A program made the position numbers and the translations under genes. The notes beneath the pieces were generated by a model. That model was not told the origin of the DNA and made no database searches. It saw only the letters and a program-made list of their open reading frames with translations. Shown piece by piece: positions 57,501 through 64,000 of a DNA stretch of 64,000 nucleotides; position 1 is the stretch's first letter; each line of letters opens with the position of its first letter. This DNA comes from Trichinella spiralis. Its lineage: Eukaryota > Nematoda > Enoplea > Trichinellida > Trichinellidae. The stretch is from assembly GCA_000181795.3 (NCBI GenBank), contig CM012955.1, positions 2,806,112 to 2,870,111 on the forward strand. The letters run 5' to 3'.

Positions 57501-58472
57501 CTTTGTGCTTTGATGTGAATTTTTCTACAGAAAGTTTTCGATATACCTGGAAGAAAAAAGTCGAAGCGTAGCGAACGTAATGAAAAGAAATTAACAGATC
57601 AACTGGATTCATTGGTATACAGTCGAATTTATTTTTTTTTTTGCTTATCAGGAGGCCGTTTTGTATTCTTAGTCAAAATTTCTAGTTTTAAACGTAAATT
57701 GTTTGCCGGCATGTGCGTTCAACGCTTTGTATTTGCACGAACTTAAACAGGGATTCGAAATCACGCTTACCATGTGCTTGCCATTTTATATACATAATGA
57801 CATTTGTATAGGCTTCCATTTTGTCTGAACTAATGGTCAACAACAAAGGAGGCATTCAGGAAGTTGACGCTAGAATATGCAACGTCATTTCTGTGCGCAT
57901 ATGGCCAATTCAGCATCGCGTACCGCTTTCCACTGTCGGTTTGATTGATGTTATCAAAATGGCTCGATGTTGGCGTAAGCGAGCCCCTGATCGGCCGGAG
58001 ACAAAGCCGACTGTAGTCATCTCACAGTAGATGTTTCATTTTGAAATACATTTCGCTTTATTATTTTTTATTTCATTCTATCAGAATGTTTTATCAATAG
58101 CAATGGCGTAAGTCGAGTCGGTATCTACGTAGCAATTAACCTGCTCATAGACCAAATGGACGTGGAACAAGAAGTTGACGTTTTTCACGCTGCAAAAATT
58201 GTTCGTCTTAACAGACCCCAGTTATTTGATCATAAGGTTTCACTTTATATTATTTAAAATAAAATTTCATTAATTATTCCCTTAATTATGATGTTTTCAT
58301 TTGTTTTCTATATATTATTTTTTGAATCTTATCTTATCTTATCTTATTATTGTTGTTTTAGGAAGAATACAAGTATCTGAATGATCTGTTAATTCATTAT
58401 TATATGACCAGTCCGGAGTATCATAGTACCAAAAGCGCAGAATCTCCTTGTTTGCTCGTCAATCATTCTTGA
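51567..58472 (+). CDS. Tandem-domain protein tyrosine phosphatase family member, both domains degenerate
   Basis: A two-domain PTP like the cytoplasmic half of receptor PTPs. Certain from exon 53721-53836 (VQEEKAMGAVPQCPIETSKF). D1: NNYPDVLPFDYNRVIL, HYINASYVD, FWRMVWETNAEIVVMLTK, CLQYWPLTKFDYGDI, RHFHFTEWEVNSLPY, IVHCSNGGGRSGVFLAI (Cys 55085-55087, Arg 55103-55105), LENLDQYVFIYETL. Linker and D2: FLTQLTPALRIGDC, LHGESKDYTYINAVYVD, WIVTEWPKHHTIDSFWALVF, VDVFHAAKIVRLNRPQLFD; stop 58470-58472. The linker and D2 resemble R2-type receptor PTPs. D1 keeps Cys and Arg but has WEV for WPD and Glu for the Q-loop Gln. D2 has Asn for Cys. A basic insert (PGRKKSKRSERNEKK) interrupts D2. An exon ending at 51777 (KSNVKNLQLVSQ) matches in phase; the start (51567, 51702 or further upstream) is unresolved. 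No transmembrane segment or ectodomain seen. Confidence 0.88.
56028..57024 (+). other. 1 kb intron within the D2 domain of the phosphatase
   Basis: Runs from the donor after NAVYVD to the acceptor before GFRRKNEW. It contains an ATATT pentamer array at about 56744-56806. The open frame at 56720-56950 is an artefact of this repeat. Confidence 0.75.
56744..56806. repeat. (ATATT)n pentanucleotide array
   Basis: About eleven regular units; likely polymorphic. Confidence 0.95.
58327..58347. repeat. (TTATC)n short array in the last phosphatase intron
   Basis: Four regular copies before the acceptor of the final exon. Confidence 0.85.
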
Positions 58473-58531
58473 AACTGTTTTCAGCTAAGCTGATCAGATG
58501 GGATAAGTGAATGTTATTATTATTATTCTAA

Positions 58532-58537
58532 AATAAA
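58532..58537 (+). terminator. Polyadenylation signal AATAAA (phosphatase gene)
   Basis: Canonical hexamer 60 bp after the stop codon, on the same strand. Confidence 0.6.
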
Positions 58538-58825
58538 ATTTGTATAGGAGATGCTGTGCTTTTACCTATGCATTACATTTTCATAGCAATGGGATTTGTT
58601 GCTTAAAATTTTTTTTCAAATAATATCTCATTTTGACAGTATTTGTTCAGTTTCCTTTTTATTTCCATACTGAGAATGGCAATTTTTAAAATGAAAGGTA
58701 AACTGAATTGCTTCAATGTCAATTTCGCGTTTAGTGTAGAAATCTCTCATTTGTGTCAGCATTGAATGTCCAGAGGAAGTTCTACCTTATCGAGATTTTC
58801 CATAAAATCTGGACAACTTTCCTAT

Positions 58826-59460
58826 GTATTTTAGAGGCAGTTTCCGATGAAACTCTGCAAAGCATTATCTTTTATCAATATGAAGCTATAACAATCAAGA
58901 AAGGTCCAAATTTTGACAAAAGGGTTTTCGCCGGTATTCGCAAAAAAAAGCGAGTCTATAATTTCGTTATTTTCGAGAAAATCCTTTTCCTCCAAAAATT
59001 GGCTTTATGGACAATTACGATTAGCGAAGTACAACAAAAGTCGTCCCGGTCGTTCCCGTTGCGTAGTTCTCGAGATATACCAAAAAAGTGAGTAACTTAC
59101 CAATGTATCAAGATAGGCAATATGCCAACTTTAGAAGGAATTTATTCCACACCTACTAGGCAGTTTCCGTTAGAACATTGCATAACATTATCATTAATCA
59201 TTGTGAATGATTATCGAAAGAATAATCAAAGAAAGACAATCAAAAGAAGCGCAAATTTTGACAAAAGGATTTTCGCAAAAAAAGCAAGTCGATAGCCCAT
59301 GACATTTCGTAATTTTCGAGAAAAAGGTTTTTCTCCAAAAATGACGTGAATCGATTTTAAATCGATCAGAAATGATTAGTGAACTACTGCAAACTTATCC
59401 GCACCGTTCCTGATTGCGTACTTCTCGAGATGTGCCAGAAAAAGTGAAACAAAAGTAGTA
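58826..59460. repeat. Two diverged tandem copies of a repeat of about 300 bp
   Basis: Copy 1 (about 58826-59097) and copy 2 (about 59155-59455) share blocks in the same order: GGCAGTTTCCG...CATTATC, AATTTTGACAAAAGG.TTTTCGC, AAAAAAAGC.AGTC, ATTTCGT.ATTTTCGAGAAAA with CTCCAAAAAT, and a terminal block like TTGCGTA.TTCTCGAGAT followed by CCA.AAAAAGTGA. Copy 1 happens to be open in two frames but copy 2 is not, so a non-coding repetitive element is more likely than a gene. Confidence 0.75.
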
Positions 59461-60780
59461 GGCTTTTGATGGTGTCGAAATAAAAAGAAATAAAACATAT
59501 ATACTCAATAAATATGCTTATAAAATCATTTCAATGTCTGCAGAGTAACGTTCGATATTTTCAGCCACAAACAGAGATTTATTTTAATAACAGTTGTTCC
59601 TAATTTTTGTTCATCATTTTGAAGCATCTTCAGTGTTCAGCTGAAGAGGTGGGTGGGACTCTGTTGTTTTGCTCGCCTTGGTTGTGTGGAGAGCTGTGTC
59701 ATCCCGCTGCTTTCACACAACAGGAGACGTTGCCTTTTGCCAGCGCAGTTGAGTGAGGAAGGTTTTGCATTTTTCTTTGCTTTGGGGTAGGAGATGTTTC
59801 GCACAAAGTGTCGAAGCTAAAGGAATGATGTTTTGTCGCTCCTTTCCTGAAGCGTGAGGTTTGACCGTGGATGCCGGCTGCTTTCTTTCTTCGTTTACTT
59901 TTCGTATTTTTTAGGCGTTTTTTTATTTAAAAAAACCTTTGGCTGCGCTGGCGACAGTCTCAGCCATGCTGTTTCCCCGCTGTTCCTCATGCCAGCACTC
60001 TAGGAAAATTCTTAGCTCTCAACCTCGAGCCGCGTGCTTGCCTCTCAGGTTTCCATTAAAGATTACCACTCAAAACGGATCGCTCAGCACAATTCACCCG
60101 ATAAGTAGCGCGCACAAGGTGGTGTCGTTGCTTCAGTGACTGACAATTATCATCGTTTTGGGCTCTGTTCGCAATGCCTTGTGAATAACGAAATTACTGT
60201 CGAACCTTACTCTCAGTATTACTGTACTTTCTGTAGAACCATCATATCATTGCATGCTTTTCGTGTAAGTACAAACTTATGATTTCTTATTTACTGTTCG
60301 TGATTTTTGATACTTGTGCTAATTTTTTTTAATCATTATGTAATTCAGTTTTCGTGAAATCCTTATCTTATAAACAACAATTTGCTTGTTCGTTTTACTG
60401 ACGTTACTGTTGCGTCAGATAACGTTCACTCAGTAGGCTTCATTTGTAGCAGTTGTGAGCTAACAGTATGCTGCTGCTAAACAATGCGACATTTTTCCTG
60501 AAAAGCCCGTTTTGTATGCATAAAACAGATACATATTCTTTTGTTTATTTTATTTTATTTTAATGTTTTGTGAATAATTGATAGTGGCTTAGAATAGCAT
60601 CAAATGAATATGATAGGCATGGACGTTGGCAAAGCGGCTATTAAGATAAGTTACATTTTCGATTTTGCTCATTATTGCTTGAAAATGTTATTTTCAATTT
60701 AGCATATTATTTGTAAGTTCTAGTGTACAAGCACAAAGATGAATGTACATCTATGGGCAACATTTGGTTAAAGTGTTTGT
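59461..60780. other. Intergenic stretch with a GC-richer island
   Basis: The portion at 59640-60170 is GC-richer and resembles the promoter/5'-exon islands elsewhere in the window. A strong donor (CGT|GTAAGT) follows at about 60266. It may be the promoter or first exon of a transcript running into the 60.8-63.8 kb region. No protein domain recognised in the frame at 59939-60139. Confidence 0.35.
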
Positions 60781-60880
60781 CATTTTTTTAATATATAGAA
60801 GAATGGAAACGCGGACCATATGAAGCCGTGCCAGTGACAAAATGTCTGTCTGGTTATCTGTAGATCGTTATTCTATAATT
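60770..60880 (+). pseudogene. Decayed copy of the terminal exon of the small membrane-protein gene
   Basis: AAGAATGGAAACGCGGACC at about 60799-60817 aligns with AAGAATGAAGACGCGGACG at 63738-63756. In the same frame it reads KNGNADHMKPCQ-stop versus KNEDADDTKQNG-stop, with no indel in the exon. Similarity extends about 30 bp upstream (CATTTGGTTAAAG versus CATTTGATTTAACG) and about 30 bp beyond the stop. The acceptor seen in the intact copy is altered here. A duplicate, probably a pseudogene. Confidence 0.6.
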
Positions 60881-61315
60881 TTAGTCTAGAGAACTTTGAA
60901 GGGTGAAGTTTTCTCATAGCCTAATTATGTTAAAGACAGATCTGTATATTACCGGCAATCCTGTATGGTTGTCATTTGATTAATGCTGTGTTTTGGCTTT
61001 GATGCCGCAAAATTTTTTTGGATGCAATTATTTTTATCTGTCGCAATATTTTGAGTTTTCTACTTGTTTCCGTTTAGCGTGCAGTTTAATTTTAACACTT
61101 ACATTTTTGTTGTTTTCAAAAGAAATTCATTTCATCTGATTATTATTTATAAAATCGTTTCTTCATACATTAAAATTTTTATGTTTATTTATTTTATATT
61201 TGATTTTGTTTGAAAACTGCTGATTATTATTTTTTTAAATAGATATTTTATAGAATTAGAATAGAATTCCTTTTCAATTGCCTGTTTCGCTTTTAGCGTT
61301 TCTCTTTGGTAAATA

Positions 61316-61390
61316 CAGTGTAACTTTGATTATCTGACTATATGATTTTTGGAGGTTCTGCGGATTATCGAATTTTCAGATAATCATAAT
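61316..61390. mobile_element. Possible pogo/Tigger-type DNA transposon end or MITE relic
   Basis: Begins CAGTGTAAC directly after TA, the pogo target site, and carries several GATTATC/GATAATC blocks, including a perfect 11-bp inverted pair TGATTATCTGA (61327-61337) and TCAGATAATCA (61376-61386). Termini starting CAGTG with repeated GATTATC-like sites are characteristic of pogo/Tigger elements. No matching opposite end or transposase was found, so this is a fragment at best. Confidence 0.4.
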
Positions 61391-62344
61391 TTTGAATGTT
61401 ATACGTACATAATTGTACATTGAAATTGATCAGAAACAAAATATGATTATATACGTTATTTGAAACATCACCGGTAATTGCAACAATCATAGTTCATCTG
61501 TATTAAAATTAACTTAAATCATAAAGCAATCATTCCATCACCATTACAACCGTTTTGAAATTTTTAATTTAAAAAATGAAAAATAAGCAGAAATCAAGGA
61601 AAATGAATTTTTGGAAACTTCAAAATCAACGCACAAACAATGCGAATGCTATTGGAACGGATGATATGATAAATCAAAGAGTCGTCTCGTGATTCTTTTT
61701 ACAAAATAGATACGATACTTGCATAGTCAATTTTGTTTTGAACAAAAAAGTTAACTGCAAATTCATCGTTGTTTCTACCTGACAGCCATTGTCGTTTAAC
61801 TTCATTTGTAGTTTTGTTTTAATTTAATTTTAATGTTTAAATTTTCAATCCAAAATTTCATATTCTGTCTGGGTCATTTTTTAAATTTATTTCTTTTTCA
61901 GTAACGCGCGTTGTCTGAATGTTCGTACATTTTGGCGCACATTTTTTTGCGTTGATCATTTATCTGGGTCATTTTTGAATTTTAATTATCACTCGGCGGC
62001 GTTATTATGGTTGTTATTTTCCAATCATTCACTTTTTCAAATTCTCATCGTTTGATTGGTTCGTGGAAAATTAATGGACTTGATGAATTTTTCATTTTTT
62101 GCAAATGTTCATTTTTCAATATTTTCCATATGATTGATGAACAGCAATATAAAGCGGTGTTATGATAATGGAACGTCATATGCATGTTGAGTGTAAAAAA
62201 TTTCCTTTCACTCAGCTTAGCACGAAACGAATATTTTCGTCGTGTCTTGACTAACAGAATTAGTGGAAATTAAGGACATAAAAATTTGCATGTGCATGCG
62301 TTATTAATCACAATGCACGCTGAAATACAACTAGCACAACATAC

Positions 62345-62600
62345 GTACAAGCTAAATTCATAACTTTATTTAATTTGCATTATTTTGGCTATTCAATTGT
62401 ACGTAGATGTGAGAAGTAATATAATCGTTAATATTGTAAACCTGTATGTCATATATTGCTGTTTGCGTGATTTCACATTAAAAATTTTGAAAATAATCTT
62501 TTCTGAAGGTAACATTAAGTAGGTCTCGTAATTGTTTACCAGAACTTTTATGCAAATTTTTATGCGCGGCCTTGCCGTTTGTTTGCTTTCCAGTCACAAG
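62345..62600 (+). pseudogene. Decayed tandem copy of the first exon of the small membrane-protein gene
   Basis: Aligns with about 62615-62850, roughly 270 bp downstream. Shared blocks: TTTAATTTGC, ATAATCG.TTATATT and GTTTACCAGAA....TGCAAATTTT. The coding part aligns without indels: NCLPELLCKFLCAALPFVCF here versus ICLPENACKFSFTCYAFVYV in the intact copy, then a stop shortly after. Reads as a duplicated, inactivated exon. Confidence 0.6.
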
Positions 62601-62764
62601 CCTCAGCGTTTGATATATATGTACAAAACTTCATTTAATTTGCTTTTTTCAGCAACCTAATGGTATCTAGTACTCAGGAATAACATAATCGCTTATATTC
62701 TGAAATTGTATCTTAAATATTCCTTTTCTTGTGATTTTTCAAAAAATTTTGCTTCCTCATCGTA

Positions 62765-63776
62765 ATGAAAAGAGGGCACAGTAAGATTTGTTTACCAGAA
62801 AATGCATGCAAATTTTCATTCACTTGCTATGCGTTCGTTTACGTGGCTTTAGTTTCAATGGGTGTTGGTGTACAGTATGTGATCCGCGTGCATTGGAGTT
62901 CTCCATGCGATGACGGACGTAGAATGACATTAAAAACAGCCTTGATTTTTATTTACATTACATTACATTATTTCACTGAAGTAATTCATCTACACATTTG
63001 GAGGAACGTGACTACGGAAGATAAACAAGAAGAATTAGAAGACATCTATTTTCGTAAGTTGTATTTGTTATGGGTATTTTGTAATCGATTAAATGTAAAG
63101 CTCAGAATAGACTATTATTAATAGAATTTACTATCAGTAGGAAGTAATAAAATGTTTTAAAGTTTCGAAATTTTACGTCTAACTTAACGAACATTTGTTA
63201 GTACCATTTTTAAAATGTCCCATTAATATGGCTATCTATAAATAAATGAGACTGATAAATGAGAAATGTTTTAATATTTCATTTATTGCTATTTATTCAA
63301 TATTACTATTATTCAATTTAAATAATTACGGAACATTTTAATTTTTCATTCTAAAAGCATTTCCAACATTATGTCACTAATTTTATTTTTATTACTTTCA
63401 ATTGATTTGGTGTATTTAGAACGGCACTGAACGAATAAGATGTACCTGAACGAAGAAAAGATTCTGATCAGGGAAGTTGCATTTTTGACAGTTTATCGTT
63501 ATTACATTAACATGTATATATGAATATTGATCCTCTAACATAGTGGCATAAGTGAATATTATCTAACTGTGAATAGATACTGTCCGTAATATTTAATTAA
63601 ATTGAAATTTTTATGCATTGTTGTCAAGAGGCTGTTTTGAAGTTCTAAAAATTCAGTTTTAACATTAAAACATTATTTATAACTTTTGCTGCATGTTGAC
63701 ATTTGATTTAACGTTCGGCATTTTTACAGATATGAAGAAGAATGAAGACGCGGACGACACAAAGCAAAACGGATAA
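62765..63776 (+). CDS. Small predicted two-helix membrane protein, unrecognised
   Basis: Proposed two-exon gene of 111 residues. Exon 1 is 62765-63053 from ATG (MKRGHSKICLPENACKF); the donor C|GTAAGT and acceptor TTTTTACAG (63727-63729) join in phase to HMKKNEDADDTKQNG and a stop at 63774-63776. Two hydrophobic segments: CYAFVYVALVSMGVGVQYVI (about residues 21-40) and LKTALIFIYITLHYFTEVIH (about 60-79), separated by a short polar loop with a Cys (SSPCDDGRRM). The C-terminus is charged. No family recognised. Support comes from in-frame similarity to decayed copies of both exons and the in-phase splice. It may have further upstream exons, since an AG also precedes AAGATTTG. Confidence 0.45.
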
Positions 63777-63815
63777 CAAAAGGTATGCGTGGTTCTCCGT
63801 GGGTTCCCATTCTGT

Positions 63816-64000
63816 TTGTTTGTATATATATACGTCAGTTTGTATATATATACGGAGTTGAACCACTCTTCAAAGGGTGGAGGAGGGGGTGGCGGGCGGG
63901 TATACGGAGCTTAAAGATAGTTTATATATATATATACGGAGTTGAAAGACAGTTTGTATATATATATACGGAGTTGAAAGACAGTTTGTATATATATACG
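63816..64000. repeat. Minisatellite, unit about 30 bp, continuing past the window end
   Basis: Repeated module of GTATATATATACGGAGTTG followed by AAAGACAGTTT. The last copies are nearly identical; earlier ones are interrupted by a G-rich insert (63878-63902). Copy number cannot be known because the array runs off the edge. Confidence 0.9.

Noticed and set aside
58753..59095. 112-residue plus-strand open frame
   Set aside because: Coincides with copy 1 of a diverged tandem repeat whose copy 2 is not open, so unlikely to be coding.
61870..61980. Direct repeat of CTGGGTCATTTTT about 97 bp apart
   Set aside because: Only about 13-20 bp shared, and no further structure; too short to call an element.

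Overview
This is a 64 kb stretch of an intron-rich animal nuclear genome, AT-rich by eye. It most likely comes from a nematode. Introns are mostly 45-70 bp with TTTTCAG-type acceptors, and the products are typical animal proteins. In at least six genes a polypyrimidine-AG sits only 4-35 nt upstream of the start codon, as expected for spliced-leader acceptors (5'-UTR introns are the alternative). The species cannot be named from the sequence. No prokaryotic, CRISPR, tRNA or rRNA feature was seen.

Layout. 1-1604: upstream region of a CPEB1-type translational regulator (1605-4618 +), followed by a long 3' UTR to about 5.93 kb. 6010-7261 (-): mitochondrial ribosomal protein bL9m, divergent across about 800 bp from the 26S proteasome lid subunit Rpn5/PSMD12 (8064-10589 +), which has an acidic C-terminal extension. 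12669-18548 (+): voltage-gated calcium channel beta subunit. 19154-20303 (+): a SPATA2/tamozhennic-like PUB-domain protein. 20424-22163 (-): a leishmanolysin (M8) protease with no introns. 22833-29389 (-): a MEGF10/Draper/CED-1-type engulfment receptor. 32624-36038 (+): the decapping activator PAT1. 36-51.5 kb: a long region with no recognisable coding gene, carrying two GC-rich islands that look like promoters or first exons. About 51.57-58.47 kb (+): a tandem protein tyrosine phosphatase in which both domains have lost catalytic residues and no ectodomain or transmembrane segment could be found. 58.5-64 kb: diverged tandem repeats, a pogo-like transposon end, a small predicted two-helix membrane protein (62765-63776 +) with decayed copies of both its exons nearby, and a minisatellite running off the window end.

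The genes do not form one pathway. CPEB and PAT1 both control mRNA translation and decay, and the MEGF receptor acts in engulfment; the rest are housekeeping or signalling genes. The observations most worth following are the doubly degenerate PTP, the Rpn5 tail and its apparently AG-less intron, the intronless protease, the SPATA2-like gene and the decaying duplicated membrane-protein gene.
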